A stretch of 42,196 bases of DNA from an uncultured beta proteobacterium (GCA_903853895.1 CAINUX010000003.1:1-42196); one strand, 5' to 3'; numbered from the stretch's first letter, positions 33,286 through 42,196 are shown. A program made the numbers and translations. Notes: generated by a model from the sequence alone, not told the origin.

Positions 33286-36200
33286 ATGCAAAACAATAGC
33301 AATCCCCTGAACCGCAAGCTCTGGCAATTCTGGATCGATCGTGGCGGCACCTTTACCGACGTGGTCGGCAAGCGCCCGGACGGCACACTGGTCACGCACA
33401 AGCTCTTGAGTGAAAACCCCGAGCAATACCGCGACGCCGCAGTGGCCGGCATCCGCCACCTGCTGGGGCTGCAAGACGGCGAGCCGGTCACGCCGGATCA
33501 GGTGGAGTGCGTGAAGATGGGCACTACGGTGGCCACCAACGCACTGCTGGAGCGCAAGGGCGAGCCCACGCTCTTGGTCACCACACGCGGCTTTCGCGAT
33601 GCGTTGCGCATTGCCTACCAGAACCGCCCGCGCATCTTTGACCGCAACATCCAGCTGCCCGAGCTGTTGTACAGCGCCGTGGTGGAAGCCCAGGAACGCA
33701 TGGGTGCGCACGGCGAGGTGGTCGAGACGCTCGATGAGGTGCTATTAAAACAGGAGCTACTAACGCAATACGTACGAGGGCTACGCAGTGTTTCTATTGT
33801 TTTCATGCACGGCTACCGCTACACCGCCCACGAAAAGGCGGCAGCCGCAATAGCGCGCGAAGTCGGCTTCACCCAGGTCAGTACGTCGCATGAAACCAGC
33901 CCGATGATGAAGTTCGTCAGCCGCGGTGACACCACGGTGGTCGATGCCTACCTGTCGCCCATCCTGCGCCGCTATGTGGAGCAGGTGGCCGGCGAGATGC
34001 CGGGTGTCAAGCTGTTCTTCATGCAATCCAGCGGTGGCTTGACAGACGCCCACGCCTTCCAGGGCAAGGATGCGATCCTGAGCGGCCCGGCGGGCGGCAT
34101 CGTGGGCATGGCACGTACAGCGGCCATTGCCGGCATAGAGAAGATCATTGGCTTTGACATGGGTGGAACCTCCACCGATGTGAGCCACTACGCCGGTGAG
34201 TTTGAGCGCGAGTTCGAGACCCAGGTGGCTGGCGTGCGCATGCGCGCGCCCATGATGAGCATCCACACCGTGGCGGCCGGTGGCGGCTCGCTGCTAGCGT
34301 TTGATGGCGCGCGTTTTCGCGTGGGGCCGCAAAGCGCGGGTGCAAGTCCCGGCCCGGCCAGCTACCGGCGCGGTGGCACGCTGGCGGTGACGGACGCCAA
34401 TGTGATGCTGGGCAAGATCCAGCCCCGCTACTTCCCCAAGGTGTTTGGCCCGCAGGCCAATGAGGCCCTGAGTCTGGAAGCAGTCCAAACCCAGTTTGCC
34501 GAATTGGCGGAGAGAACCCGGCGACCGGCGGAGGAAGTGGCCGAAGGTTTTATCAGCATTGCCGTGCAGCAGATGGCCAACGCCATCAAGAAGATTTCCG
34601 TGGCCCGTGGCTACGACGTGACTGGCTACACCTTGCAATGTTTTGGTGGCGCAGGCGGGCAACACGCCTGCCTGGTGGCCGACGCGCTGGGCATGACGCG
34701 TGTGTTTGTGCACCCGCTGGCCGGTGTGCTCAGCGCCTATGGCATGGGCCTGGCCGACCAGACCGTGATCAAGGAACAAGCGGTGGAGGTGAAGTTGCAG
34801 GTAGAAGCGCTGCCCGCTATCGTCATCCAGTTGGGCGCTCTGGCGGCACAAGCCCAGGCTGAACTGCTGCGCCAGCAGGTCAACCAGGGCGCCATCACCA
34901 TGCACCGCCGCGTGCATGTGCGCTACGAGGGCAGCGATTCGGCCCTGGTGGTGGCCTATGCGCAGGCCGACGATGCGCAAGCCACGGTGGCTCTCATCGT
35001 GGCAGGTTTTGAAGCCGCCTACCGCCAGCGCTTTGCCTTTCTGATGCAGGGCAAGGGGCTGGTCGTCGAGGCCGTGTCGGTCGAGGCCGTGATTGCGGGT
35101 GACGCACCTGAGGAGCCCCGCCACGCCCTGCATCCGCCGCGTGATCTGCTGATGAGCGGTGCGGTGCGCGAGACGGTGCGCATGTACTCGGGTGGCGAGT
35201 GGGTTCAGGCGGCCTTGGTGGTGCGTGAAGACCTGCGGCCCGGCGACGTCATAACCGGCCCTGCCATCATTGCCGAAAAGAACGCCACCACCGTGGTGGA
35301 ACCCGGCTGGGAAGCCACTCTGACAGAGTTTGACCACCTGGCCCTCGTCCGTGTTGCACAGCGTGCTATCAAATACGCAGCAGGTACGACCGTGGACCCG
35401 GTTCTGCTGGAGGTCTTTAACAACCACTTCATGAACATCGCAGAGCAGATGGGCCTGCAACTGCAGAACACCGCCTACTCGGTCAACATCAAGGAGCGGC
35501 TGGACTTTAGCTGTGCGCTGTTTGATGCCGAGGGCAACCTGATCGCCAACGCGCCCCACATCCCGGTGCATTTGGGGTCCATGGGCGAGAGCATCAAGAC
35601 CGTGGTGCGCGAGAACGCTGACACCATGCAGCCCGGCGATGTGTATGTGCTGAACGACCCCTACCATGGCGGCACCCACCTGCCGGACATTACCGTCATC
35701 ACGCCGGTGTATCTGGAGGGGAAGCCGACGTTTTATGTGGGGTCCAGAGGCCACCACGCCGATATTGGCGGCACCACGCCGGGTTCCATGCCACCGTTCT
35801 CCACGCGCATCGAGGAGGAGGGCGTGCAGATCAACAATTTCAAACTGGTAGACCGCGGTGTGCTGCGCGAGACCGAGATGGTGGCGTTGCTGCAAAGCGG
35901 TGAATTCCCAAGCCGCAATCCGCAGCAAAACATGGCGGACCTGAACGCCCAAATCGCCGCCAATGAAAAGGGGGTGCAGGAACTGCGCAAGATGGTGGAC
36001 CACTTTGGGCTGGGCGTGGTGCAGGCCTATATGCGCCACGTGCAGGACAACGCAGAAGAGTCTGTGCGCCGCGTGATCACCCGCCTGAAAGACGGCGCTT
36101 TCACCTTGCAGCTTGACAATGGCGCGCAGATCCAGGTGGCGATACGTGTCAACGCCAAAGAGCGCAGCGCGGTCATTGACTTCACCGGTACATCCGAGCA

Positions 36201-36945
36201 ACAACTCAACAACTTCAATGCGCCAACCGCCGTGTGTATGGCAGCGGTACTCTACGTGTTTCGCACGCTGGTGGATGACGACATTCCGCTCAACGCCGGT
36301 TGCCTCAAGCCGCTGCAAGTCATCATCCCACCGGGCTCCATGCTCAACCCCAACCCGCCCGCGTCCGTCGTGGCCGGCAATGTGGAAACGTCAAGCTGCA
36401 TCACCAATGCGCTATATGGCGCTTTGGGCGTGATGGCGGCCAGCCAGTGCACGATGAATAACTTCACGTTTGGCAACGCCCAGTACCAGTACTACGAGAC
36501 CATTTCCGGCGGCTCGGGTGCCGGGGTCCTGCGCAATGCGGCGGGCGATGTGGTTGGCGGTTTCCACGGCACCAGCGTGGTCCAGACCCACATGACCAAC
36601 TCGCGCCTGACCGACCCCGAGATCTTTGAGTTCCGCTTCCCGGTGCGACTGGAGAGTTATGCCATTCGCGAGGGCTCAGGCGGGGCGGGAAAATGGCATG
36701 GCGGCAATGGCGGTGTGCGCCGCGTGCGCTTTCTGGAGGCCATGACGGCCAGCATTCTGTCCAACGGACGCGTCCATGGGGCGTTCGGAATGGCCGGGGG
36801 GAAGAGTGGGCAGGTGGGGGTGAACCGCGTGGTGCGCTGTGATGGCAGTGTCGAAACGCTGGGCCATATCGGACAGGCCGAAATGCTACCCGGTGATGTG
36901 TTTGAAATCTGCACGCCGGGTGGGGGTGGTTTTGGAGAGCCCTGA
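33286..36945 (+). CDS. 5-oxoprolinase (fused hydantoinase A/B)
   Basis: The 1219-residue protein joins a HyuA-type ATPase half (1 to about 690) and a HyuB-type half (about 700-1215), the arrangement of ATP-dependent 5-oxoprolinase, which opens 5-oxoproline to glutamate. HyuA motifs are [14 protein letters not shown] at the start, [28 protein letters not shown] and [14 protein letters not shown]. HyuB motifs are [48 protein letters not shown] and a late GGVRRVRF. Residues about 152-172 are encoded by a copy of the dispersed repeat (33741-33800), in a region between domains where family members vary, and the frame stays open. It is the last gene of the LysR-D-glutamate-cyclase-TRAP block. Whether it acts on the L or D form cannot be told. 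Confidence 0.9.
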   Translation: MQNNSNPLNRKLWQFWIDRGGTFTDVVGKRPDGTLVTHKLLSENPEQYRDAAVAGIRHLLGLQDGEPVTPDQVECVKMGTTVATNALLERKGEPTLLVTTRGFRDALRIAYQNRPRIFDRNIQLPELLYSAVVEAQERMGAHGEVVETLDEVLLKQELLTQYVRGLRSVSIVFMHGYRYTAHEKAAAAIAREVGFTQVSTSHETSPMMKFVSRGDTTVVDAYLSPILRRYVEQVAGEMPGVKLFFMQSSGGLTDAHAFQGKDAILSGPAGGIVGMARTAAIAGIEKIIGFDMGGTSTDVSHYAGEFEREFETQVAGVRMRAPMMSIHTVAAGGGSLLAFDGARFRVGPQSAGASPGPASYRRGGTLAVTDANVMLGKIQPRYFPKVFGPQANEALSLEAVQTQFAELAERTRRPAEEVAEGFISIAVQQMANAIKKISVARGYDVTGYTLQCFGGAGGQHACLVADALGMTRVFVHPLAGVLSAYGMGLADQTVIKEQAVEVKLQVEALPAIVIQLGALAAQAQAELLRQQVNQGAITMHRRVHVRYEGSDSALVVAYAQADDAQATVALIVAGFEAAYRQRFAFLMQGKGLVVEAVSVEAVIAGDAPEEPRHALHPPRDLLMSGAVRETVRMYSGGEWVQAALVVREDLRPGDVITGPAIIAEKNATTVVEPGWEATLTEFDHLALVRVAQRAIKYAAGTTVDPVLLEVFNNHFMNIAEQMGLQLQNTAYSVNIKERLDFSCALFDAEGNLIANAPHIPVHLGSMGESIKTVVRENADTMQPGDVYVLNDPYHGGTHLPDITVITPVYLEGKPTFYVGSRGHHADIGGTTPGSMPPFSTRIEEEGVQINNFKLVDRGVLRETEMVALLQSGEFPSRNPQQNMADLNAQIAANEKGVQELRKMVDHFGLGVVQAYMRHVQDNAEESVRRVITRLKDGAFTLQLDNGAQIQVAIRVNAKERSAVIDFTGTSEQQLNNFNAPTAVCMAAVLYVFRTLVDDDIPLNAGCLKPLQVIIPPGSMLNPNPPASVVAGNVETSSCITNALYGALGVMAASQCTMNNFTFGNAQYQYYETISGGSGAGVLRNAAGDVVGGFHGTSVVQTHMTNSRLTDPEIFEFRFPVRLESYAIREGSGGAGKWHGGNGGVRRVRFLEAMTASILSNGRVHGAFGMAGGKSGQVGVNRVVRCDGSVETLGHIGQAEMLPGDVFEICTPGGGGFGEP
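33741..33800 (-). repeat. Dispersed ~60-bp repeat, copy 5, inside the 5-oxoprolinase gene
   Basis: The plus strand reads GCTATTAAAACAGGAGCTAC, then AACGCAATACGTACGAGGGC and TACGCAGTGTTTC. This matches copies 3 and (reversed) 2 and 4: the GCTAT start, the AGGAGCTACTAACG middle and the ACGAGGGCTA end. It lies wholly within the coding frame and adds no stop. Confidence 0.75.
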
Positions 36946-36979
36946 ACAGCACCTTGGAGCAAACACCACTGCGTGCTAT

Positions 36980-37147
36980 TTAGGCTTCCCGCTCGGGTGT
37001 CTTTTTGAGTGTGGCCACCACGTCAATATCGCCGCGCTCGGCGGCGACCATGACACGCGGGAAGGGGCCGAGGTAGCGCACTTCATACGGAATTTTCAGA
37101 TCGTCCAGTACGCGTTTGGCGATCGCGATGGAAACGCCGTGCAAAGC
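36980..37147 (-). pseudogene. C-terminal remnant of a solute-binding protein
   Basis: Read on the minus strand the frame gives GVSIAIAKRVLDDLKIPYEV, then RYLGPFPRVMVAAERGDIDV and VATLKKTPEREA before TAA (36980-36982). The order (helix, Y-x-V, P-x-x-R, GDIDV, TPERE) matches part of the family-3 periplasmic binding fold of amino-acid ABC transporters. Only about 52 codons are left, and their upstream continuation runs into the terminator at 37151-37173, with no start codon other than a weak TTG. The downstream half of the protein is also missing. A very short intact gene is possible but unlikely. Confidence 0.6.
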
Positions 37148-37150
37148 AAG

Positions 37151-37173
37151 AAACCCGCAGCAGCGGGTTTTTT
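37151..37173. terminator. Bidirectional terminator between oplAH and the comEA-like gene
   Basis: AAACCCGC-agca-GCGGGTTTTTT is a strong stem with six Ts on the plus strand; on the minus strand it is followed by TTTCTTGCTTT. It lies 16 bases after the stop of the minus-strand ComEA-like gene and some 200 bases after the 5-oxoprolinase stop, so it can end both transcripts. Confidence 0.85.
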
Positions 37174-37188
37174 GGAGCCATGCAAGGC

Positions 37189-37770
37189 TTACTTTTTCGG
37201 GGTACTGGCGGGTGCCTGTGGTGCAGCGGCAGCAGCTTCCTTCTTGCTGTCCTTGGGCTCGGCCTTGGCCTTTTTCGCATCTTCCTTGGCTTGCTTGGCC
37301 GCGTCTTTCTTGGCCTTCGCTTCTTCAGCCTTCTTGGCCTTTTCTTCGGCCTTGGCTTTCTTGGCGTCTTCTGCCTTCATCTTGGCGTCAGCCTTGGGGT
37401 CTTTCTTTTCTTCCTTGGCAGCGGGAGCGGCTGCAGGGGCTGCAGCTGCGGCGGCGGGCTTGGCGTCTGCCTTGGCGGCAGGCGCCGCAGGAGCGGCGGC
37501 TGCGCCCTTGAAGCCGGCGCCATTGACGGTCATGCCTTCGCTGGAGAATTTGGCGGCATTGCCGTCGCCCACGCCTTTGACGCGTTCAATGAAGTCGTTC
37601 CAGTCCTTGAAGTTGCCCTTCTTGCGCTCGTCAATGATCTTGGTGGAAATGCCGGGGCCAATGCCCTTGATACCATCGAGTTCAGCGGCGGTGGCCTTGT
37701 TGACGTCGACAGCGGCAAACGCGATGCTGGCGTACAGCATGGCCACAACGGCAAGGATTTTTTTCAACAT
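37189..37770 (-). CDS. ComEA-like helix-hairpin-helix protein with Lys/Ala-rich tail
   Basis: The 193-residue product starts with a signal peptide (MLKKILAVVAMLYASIAFA), then two helix-hairpin-helix motifs: VDVNKATAAELDGIKGIGPG and FIERVKGVGDGNAAKF. This is the ComEA-type DNA-binding fold of periplasmic proteins used in DNA uptake. From about residue 80 on the sequence is low complexity: an alanine/proline linker, then a long helix of KA-, KAE- and KKA-type repeats (KADAKMKAEDAKKAKAEE), which could bind DNA or the cell wall through its charge. Typical ComEA proteins in this group end soon after the HhH pair. The ATG at 37770 has GAAGGAAC upstream. Confidence 0.82.
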   Translation of the reverse strand: MLKKILAVVAMLYASIAFAAVDVNKATAAELDGIKGIGPGISTKIIDERKKGNFKDWNDFIERVKGVGDGNAAKFSSEGMTVNGAGFKGAAAAPAAPAAKADAKPAAAAAAPAAAPAAKEEKKDPKADAKMKAEDAKKAKAEEKAKKAEEAKAKKDAAKQAKEDAKKAKAEPKDSKKEAAAAAPQAPASTPKK

Positions 37771-37908
37771 GTGCAGTTCCTTCAGGATGGATGGTGAGCA
37801 GGGTGGATACACCAGTCGCCTGGTGTCCTGTCCTCAACGTGTGGGCCGCGCGCGCCGTTGACGCGCGCACGGGTCATCGGCGTCCGTGCAAACCCTTGGG
37901 TTGGCGTT

Positions 37909-38928
37909 TCAGCCTGCGGCCAGGCGTGCCTGCACATAGCTGCGCACGCCACTTTGCACGTTGGCAAACACGTGCTGGCATCCGGTGCTGCGCAGGGCAG
38001 TCAGGTCGGCCTGGGTGTAGCTCTGGTATTTGCCACGCAGCGCATCCGGAAAGGCGATGTATTCGATCAAGCCGGCGGCGACGGCCTGCTCTAGCGACAG
38101 CGGGCTCTCACCGCGCTGCTCACGCAACGTGTTCACCACCGTGACGGCCACGTCGTTGAAAGGCTGGGCCTGACCGGTGCCCAGGTTGTAGATGCCGGAC
38201 TCTGCGGGATGGTCAAAGAACCACAGGTTGACCGCCACCACATCGTCGATGAACACGAAGTCGCGCATCTGGCCACCGGCCGGATACCCGCCGTATTCAC
38301 CAAACAGTTTCACTTTGCCCTCAGCCTGGAACTGGTTGAATTGGTGAAAGGCAACACTGGCCATTCGGCCCTTGTGCTGTTCCTGCGGGCCGTAGACATT
38401 GAAGTACCGAAAGCCGACGACCTGCATCGTTTTCCCGGCCTTGGTGCGCTGAAAGTCCATGCCGCACTCGCGGCGCATGCGTTGGTCAAACAGTAGCTTG
38501 GAGTAGCCGTACACATTGAGCGGCAGCTCGAACGCCGGGTCTTCGCGAAAGGTGCTGGCGCCGCCATAGGTGGCGGCCGACGAGGCATACAGCAGGCGTG
38601 CGCCGCGCTTCTGGCAGGCCTGGAACAAATTGCAGGACAGCGTGTAGTTGTTGGCCATCATGTACTTGCCGTCGGCTTCCATGGTGTCGCTGCAGGCACC
38701 TTCGTGGAACACGGCTTCGATCTGGCCGTAGGCGCCACCGGCGAATGCGTCATAAAAGACATCGGCGTCGACGTAGTCCGAAATTTGCAAGCCTGCCAGG
38801 TTGCGGAACTTGTCGCCCTGCGTGAGGTCGTCCACGGCAATGATGTCGTCGATACCACGGGCGTTCAGCCCCTTGATGATGTTGCTGCCAATAAAACCGG
38901 CGGCCCCGGTTACAACGATACGGGTCAT
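37909..38928 (-). CDS. hldD: ADP-L-glycero-D-manno-heptose 6-epimerase
   Basis: HldD (RfaD) turns ADP-D-glycero- into ADP-L-glycero-D-manno-heptose, the last step in making the heptose of the lipopolysaccharide inner core. The 339-residue protein is of the extended short-chain dehydrogenase type: NAD(P)-binding [11 protein letters not shown] at the start, [19 protein letters not shown], catalytic tyrosine and lysine in [32 protein letters not shown] and [12 protein letters not shown]. It starts 17 bases after the kinase gene hldA ends, so the two heptose genes are co-transcribed. Confidence 0.94.
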   Translation of the reverse strand: MTRIVVTGAAGFIGSNIIKGLNARGIDDIIAVDDLTQGDKFRNLAGLQISDYVDADVFYDAFAGGAYGQIEAVFHEGACSDTMEADGKYMMANNYTLSCNLFQACQKRGARLLYASSAATYGGASTFREDPAFELPLNVYGYSKLLFDQRMRRECGMDFQRTKAGKTMQVVGFRYFNVYGPQEQHKGRMASVAFHQFNQFQAEGKVKLFGEYGGYPAGGQMRDFVFIDDVVAVNLWFFDHPAESGIYNLGTGQAQPFNDVAVTVVNTLREQRGESPLSLEQAVAAGLIEYIAFPDALRGKYQSYTQADLTALRSTGCQHVFANVQSGVRSYVQARLAAG

Positions 38929-38945
38929 GGGTTTCCTCTTCTGGT

Positions 38946-39881
38946 CTAACGCTTGGCAAATAGTTCGTCGTAGCTCACGGTGGCGGTACCGAACTTGCCG
39001 ACTACCACACCACCGGCCTGGTTGGCCACCGGCACGGCGTCGCGCAGGCTCACACCCGCGGCCACCAGGGCGGCCATGGTGGCAATCACGGTGTCGCCAG
39101 CGCCAGTGACATCAAACACCTCGCGTGCCTGCGCGCTCACATGCAACTCGCCCTGGGCATCAAACAGTGTCATACCCTCTTCGCTGCGGGTCAACAGGAT
39201 GGCTTGCAGGTTGAACTGCTGGCGCAAGGCGTGCACTTTGGCGCGTAATTCATCCTCGCTGTGCCATGCGCCAATGACTTGTTGCAGTTCGGCCCGGTTG
39301 GGCGTGATGACGGTTGCCCCGGAGTAGCGGGCAAAGTCGCTGCCCTTGGGGTCGACCAGAATCGGTTTGCTGGCAGCACGTGCCCGGGCAATCATGTCGG
39401 TGATATGTCCTAGACCGCCCTTGCCGTAATCCGAGAACAGCACGGCACCATGCAGGGGTAGCAGGTGCTCGAACGCTGCCGTTTGGGAGGCCAGCAGTTC
39501 GTTCTTGGGGGTGTTCTCGAAATCCAGGCGCAGCAACTGCTGCTGGCGGCCGATGACCCGCAGCTTTACCGTGGTCTTGAGATCGGCGTCGCGCCCGAAG
39601 TGCGGCTGGATGCCGGTCTGTGCTACCAGGGCTTCGAGCTTGTGGCTGGCTTCATCAGCGCCCACCACAGTTAGCAAGGATGCCTGCGCGCCTAGCGTGA
39701 CGACGTTGTAAGCGACGTTGGCAGCGCCACCATTGCGTTCTTCTTCACGTGTGATGCGCACCACGGGCACCGGTGCCTCCGGCGAGATGCGGTCCACCGC
39801 GCCGTACCAATAGCGGTCCAGCATCACGTCGCCCACCACCAGCACTTTGGCTGTGGCCATTTGTTCTTTGGAGATATTCAT
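38946..39881 (-). CDS. hldA: D-glycero-beta-D-manno-heptose-7-phosphate kinase
   Basis: The 311-residue PfkB-family kinase phosphorylates heptose-7-phosphate at position 1. It starts [15 protein letters not shown], has [15 protein letters not shown] in the middle and the anion-hole/catalytic motif [17 protein letters not shown] near the C-terminus. It lacks the C-terminal nucleotidyltransferase domain of E. coli HldE, so the ADP-transfer step must be done by a separate HldC, not in this window. Its ATG overlaps the lapB stop by four bases. Confidence 0.92.
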   Translation of the reverse strand: MNISKEQMATAKVLVVGDVMLDRYWYGAVDRISPEAPVPVVRITREEERNGGAANVAYNVVTLGAQASLLTVVGADEASHKLEALVAQTGIQPHFGRDADLKTTVKLRVIGRQQQLLRLDFENTPKNELLASQTAAFEHLLPLHGAVLFSDYGKGGLGHITDMIARARAASKPILVDPKGSDFARYSGATVITPNRAELQQVIGAWHSEDELRAKVHALRQQFNLQAILLTRSEEGMTLFDAQGELHVSAQAREVFDVTGAGDTVIATMAALVAAGVSLRDAVPVANQAGGVVVGKFGTATVSYDELFAKR

Positions 39882-41035
39882 AGTTCTTCAACCCTGCGGG
39901 CGGGGTAGCTGTCCCAGGCCTGGCAGCCGGGGCATTGCCAAAAATGCTGTTTCGCTTCAAAGCCGCAGGCGGCGCAGCGGTAACGGGTCAGGGGTTTGAC
40001 GGCGTGGTCGAGGGCACGCTGCACCTGGGGGTGAAACTGTTCATGCTCCAGTTTTTCGCCGGCGATCCATTTGGCGGCAGCCACCAGGGAGGGCTCGCTT
40101 TCCAGGTGATGCGCATACCATTCGCGGGCGGTTGCGGTGGGGGCGCCACTGGCGGCTTCCAGGGCCACGATGGCATCCAGTACGTCCAGCGATGGCGTGT
40201 GGGTGTAAAGAGCCTTGAGTCGGGCCAGGGCGCGAGGCCCTTGCCCGCAGGCGATGGCGTATTGCGCCAGGCGCGGCGCAATCAGGGCCACTGCAGCGGG
40301 TGCCGTGGCCAGGGCCTGGGTCAGTGTTTCGCAGGCCAGCGTCGGATTGTCCTGTTGGTTCTGCAGTGCGGCCATGTCGATGCGGGGGCGCGGAGCATCC
40401 GGAGCAATATGCATGGCCTGCGTGAAGTGTGCCAGCGCCTGGGTCGGGTCATGGGCCACAACGCTGGCCATGGCTTGCTCACACAGGTAGTGCGACAGGC
40501 GGCCCTTGAAGCTGCCCTGGCCGCAGGCCTCCAGCTTTTGTGCAATCTGCGCTGCGTGTTGCCAGTCGCGCGAGCGTTCGTAGTTGGCCAGTAAGGCCAG
40601 ACGGGACTGGGCCTCAAAGCGCGTACCTTCGAGTTTGAGCAGGGCTTCTTCCGCGCGGTCGAGCAGACCGGCCTTCAAATAGTCCAGCGCCAAGCCATGC
40701 TGGGCGCGGTGCCGGTCATCCAGACTCAAGTCTCCGCGTGACAGCAGATGCTGGTGCACCCGTACCGCGCGTTCGTACTCGCCGCGGCGGCGAAACAGGT
40801 TGCCCAACGCAAAGTGCAGTTCGGATGTATCGGGGTCGTTCTGTACGGCCTCAATGAAGGCGTCAATGGCCTGGTCCTGTTGCTCGTTGAGCAGAAAGTT
40901 CAGGCCCTTGAAGTAGGCTTTGGGCGCCTGCCGGTTCTCCATGCGCAGTTGGCGCACGTCAAAACGCGAGGCGATCCAGCCCAGCACAAAAACAATGGGT
41001 AGCGCCAGCAGGATCAGGCTGAGGTCAAATTCCAT
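39878..41035 (-). CDS. lapB: Lipopolysaccharide assembly protein LapB
   Basis: The 385-residue protein (E. coli 389) has an N-terminal membrane helix (LSLILLALPIVFVLGWI), a run of TPR repeats (LHFALGNLFRRRGEYERAVR and similar) and a C-terminal rubredoxin-like zinc site with CAAC and CPGC pairs. LapB guides LpxC to the FtsH protease and so limits lipid A synthesis. The ATG at 41035 was chosen over an upstream frame extension because it gives the family N-terminus. It overlaps the end of lapA by 11 bases and hldA by four, linking heptose synthesis and lipid A control in one transcript. Confidence 0.93.
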   Translation of the reverse strand: MEFDLSLILLALPIVFVLGWIASRFDVRQLRMENRQAPKAYFKGLNFLLNEQQDQAIDAFIEAVQNDPDTSELHFALGNLFRRRGEYERAVRVHQHLLSRGDLSLDDRHRAQHGLALDYLKAGLLDRAEEALLKLEGTRFEAQSRLALLANYERSRDWQHAAQIAQKLEACGQGSFKGRLSHYLCEQAMASVVAHDPTQALAHFTQAMHIAPDAPRPRIDMAALQNQQDNPTLACETLTQALATAPAAVALIAPRLAQYAIACGQGPRALARLKALYTHTPSLDVLDAIVALEAASGAPTATAREWYAHHLESEPSLVAAAKWIAGEKLEHEQFHPQVQRALDHAVKPLTRYRCAACGFEAKQHFWQCPGCQAWDSYPARRVEEL

Positions 41036-41330
41036 AGGGCGGCGGCTGCGGTGCGGAGGGTTTTTCGGGGCTGGGTGCGGTGGCGGCTGCTTGGCGGGCC
41101 AGCGCCGCTGCACGGCGATGTCGCCACCAGCGCGGCACCATGCCGAGTACGCCAATAACCAGGCCCAGCGCAAATGCGCTCAGCACAACCAGAACCAGAG
41201 GTGCCGTCCACTGCTGGCCAAAGAAAAACCGCACGGTGGCATCGTGCTGGTTGTTCAGCGCGAACGCGAAAAGGGTAAAAAAAATGGCCGCTTTCAGCGC
41301 CCACTTCAAGAACCATGCAAGTTGTTTCAT
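41025..41330 (-). CDS. lapA: LapA-domain membrane protein
   Basis: The 101-residue protein has two hydrophobic helices (about 9-25 and 44-66) and the LapA pattern: FALNNQHDATVRFFFGQQW between them, then PRWWRHRRAAALARQ and a proline-rich tail. LapA works with LapB in lipopolysaccharide assembly. It lies between ihfB (17 bases upstream) and lapB, as in many Proteobacteria. Confidence 0.88.
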   Translation of the reverse strand: MKQLAWFLKWALKAAIFFTLFAFALNNQHDATVRFFFGQQWTAPLVLVVLSAFALGLVIGVLGMVPRWWRHRRAAALARQAAATAPSPEKPSAPQPPPYGI

Positions 41331-41347
41331 CTATCCCCCTTGCACAA

Positions 41348-41659
41348 TTATGGCGCAGCCTTGGACTCCAATTCCGCGGTGCGCTGATCTACGGATTCGC
41401 GCAGCGCTTTGCCGGGCTTGAAATGGGGTACACGTTTTTCGGGAATGGCCACGCTCTCGCCGCTGCGCGGATTGCGGCCCATGCGGGGCGGGCGGTGGTT
41501 GATGGAGAAGCTGCCAAAACCACGGATCTCAATCCGGTGCCCGGCGACCAACGCGTCGTTCATGGCGTCCAGAATGGCCTTCACGGCAAATTCGGCGTCA
41601 CGATGGGTGAGCTGGCCAAAACGATTGGCAAGTTCTTCAACAAGGTCGGAGCGTGTCAT
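41348..41659 (-). CDS. ihfB: Integration host factor subunit beta
   Basis: The 103-residue DNA-bending protein pairs with IhfA. It has [14 protein letters not shown] at the start, [14 protein letters not shown], the DNA-binding arm [11 protein letters not shown] and [16 protein letters not shown]. The order rpsA-ihfB is the conserved one. No strong Shine-Dalgarno is visible before the ATG. A nine-residue C-terminal extension ([10 protein letters not shown]) is usual for betaproteobacterial versions. Confidence 0.95.
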   Translation of the reverse strand: MTRSDLVEELANRFGQLTHRDAEFAVKAILDAMNDALVAGHRIEIRGFGSFSINHRPPRMGRNPRSGESVAIPEKRVPHFKPGKALRESVDQRTAELESKAAP

Positions 41660-41680
41660 GGGAGATTATTTTTATGCAAG

Positions 41681-41726
41681 AAAAAACGGCCGGTTCCCAA
41701 ACACATGCTTGGGGCACCGACCGTTC
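41681..41726 (-). terminator. Terminator between rpsA and ihfB
   Basis: On the minus strand ACGGTCGGT and ACCGGCCGT form a 9-bp arm pair around an inner CCCCAA/TTGGG stem, followed directly by TTTTTTC. It lies some 20 bases after the rpsA stop, so ihfB needs its own promoter or read-through. Confidence 0.85.
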
Positions 41727-41746
41727 AATCAATTCAACAGCAAGTT

Positions 41747-42196
41747 TTAGTTGTTGTTGTCGAGCTTGGCGCGCAGCAATGCGCCCAGGCTGGTGGTGCC
41801 AGCGTTTTCGCGGGCAGAAGCTTGGCTCAGAGCAGCCATGGCTTCACCTTGGTCAGCCATGTCCTTGGCCTTGATGGACAACTGGATGTTGCGGGTCTTG
41901 CGATCCACGTTCACCACGACAGCAGTCACTTCGTCGCCTTCTTTCAGCACGTTGCGGGCATCTTCCACGCGGTCACGGCTGATTTCGGAAGCGCGCAGGT
42001 AGCCGATGATGTCATCGCCCAGGTCGATTTCAGCGCCCTTAGGATCGACAGTCTTGACCTTACCGGTCACAACCTGGCCCTTGTCGTTGATCGACACGAA
42101 GGTGGTAAAAGGATCGGAGTCCAACTGCTTGATACCCAGGGAGATGCGCTCGCGGTCCACGTCAACTGCTAAGACCAAAGCCTCGACTTCTTGACC
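41747..42196 (-). CDS. rpsA: 30S ribosomal protein S1, C-terminal fragment
   Basis: The frame is open to the right edge, so the first part lies outside. The 149 visible residues begin GQEVEAMVLAVDVDRERISL and contain the end of one S1 repeat, a whole S1 domain (DPFTTFVSINDKGQVVTGKV through IQLSIKAKDMADQGEA) and an alanine/asparagine-rich tail ending LDNNN. S1 binds mRNA and helps initiation. The downstream position of ihfB confirms the assignment. Confidence 0.95.
   Translation of the reverse strand, partial: GQEVEALVLAVDVDRERISLGIKQLDSDPFTTFVSINDKGQVVTGKVKTVDPKGAEIDLGDDIIGYLRASEISRDRVEDARNVLKEGDEVTAVVVNVDRKTRNIQLSIKAKDMADQGEAMAALSQASARENAGTTSLGALLRAKLDNNN

Noticed and set aside
35359..35390. 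Possible sixth copy of the dispersed repeat in the 5-oxoprolinase gene
   Set aside because: Only GCTATCAAATACGCAGCAGG resembles one half; the GAGGGCTAG block is missing and the bases encode a normal domain-linker segment, so chance is likely.
34294..36318. Very long open frame antisense to the 5-oxoprolinase gene
   Set aside because: It mirrors a GC-rich coding gene with clear domains on the other strand, and its histidine/glutamine/leucine-rich product has no recognisable motif. The same holds for long antisense frames over dxs and nhaD copy 2.

Overview
The window is chromosomal DNA of a GC-rich betaproteobacterium, most likely a Comamonadaceae member (Rhodoferax/Polaromonas-like). This is inferred from gene order (xseB-ispA-dxs; rpsA-ihfB-lapA-lapB-hldA-hldD), from the protein families (Bug/TctC receptor, BPSS1780 membrane protein, two TRAP systems) and from a small dispersed repeat that I believe is typical of that family. 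No database search was possible, so genus is not claimed. There are no rRNA or tRNA genes, CRISPR arrays or intact insertion sequences.

Layout. 1-560: the end of uvrD, then a non-coding stretch with two nested hairpin elements in opposite orientation. 558-4447 (minus): two lipoproteins (one FlgO-like), a FecR-domain protein, a BPSS1780-type membrane protein and homoserine kinase. 4504-9136 (plus): DNA polymerase I, a Tat-exported dienelactone-hydrolase-like protein and a ZIP metal transporter. 9160-15634 (minus): a CHASE/PAS histidine kinase overlapping a Bug-type receptor, a mercaptopyruvate sulfurtransferase, an EamA exporter and a Rieske oxygenase with a hairpin leader. 15798-18999 (plus): xseB-ispA-dxs. 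19180-24546: a TRAP system whose receptor (plus) converges on its permeases (minus); the permeases share a transcription unit with the Na+/H+ antiporter gene nhaD, which is followed by a broken extra nhaD copy. 24725-28254 (minus): crcB, an unknown membrane protein, a second full nhaD and a Ser/Thr kinase with a C-terminal cyclic-nucleotide domain. 28368-36945 (plus): a LysR regulator, a D-glutamate-cyclase-family protein, a complete TRAP transporter and a fused 5-oxoprolinase. 36980-37770: a remnant of a solute-binding protein and a ComEA-like protein. 37909-42196 (minus): hldD, hldA, lapB, lapA, ihfB and the 3' part of rpsA.

How the genes work together. The plus-strand block from 28368 reads as one catabolic unit: uptake by a TRAP system, then D-glutamate/5-oxoproline chemistry, under a LysR regulator with a perfect T-N11-A palindrome before the first structural gene. 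TRAP transporters run on the sodium gradient, so nhaD in the same unit as TRAP permeases is a plausible functional link. The kinase gene overlapping the second nhaD suggests regulated ion homeostasis, with crcB in the same run. The right end is lipopolysaccharide core-heptose synthesis and assembly control.

The most unusual signals are: a repeat family of about 60 bp with five copies, four at gene junctions (supplying start or stop codons) and one read in frame inside the 5-oxoprolinase gene; the two nested hairpin elements near the left end; a possible attenuator before the Rieske gene; the decayed third nhaD; and the kinase-cNMP protein coupled to nhaD.
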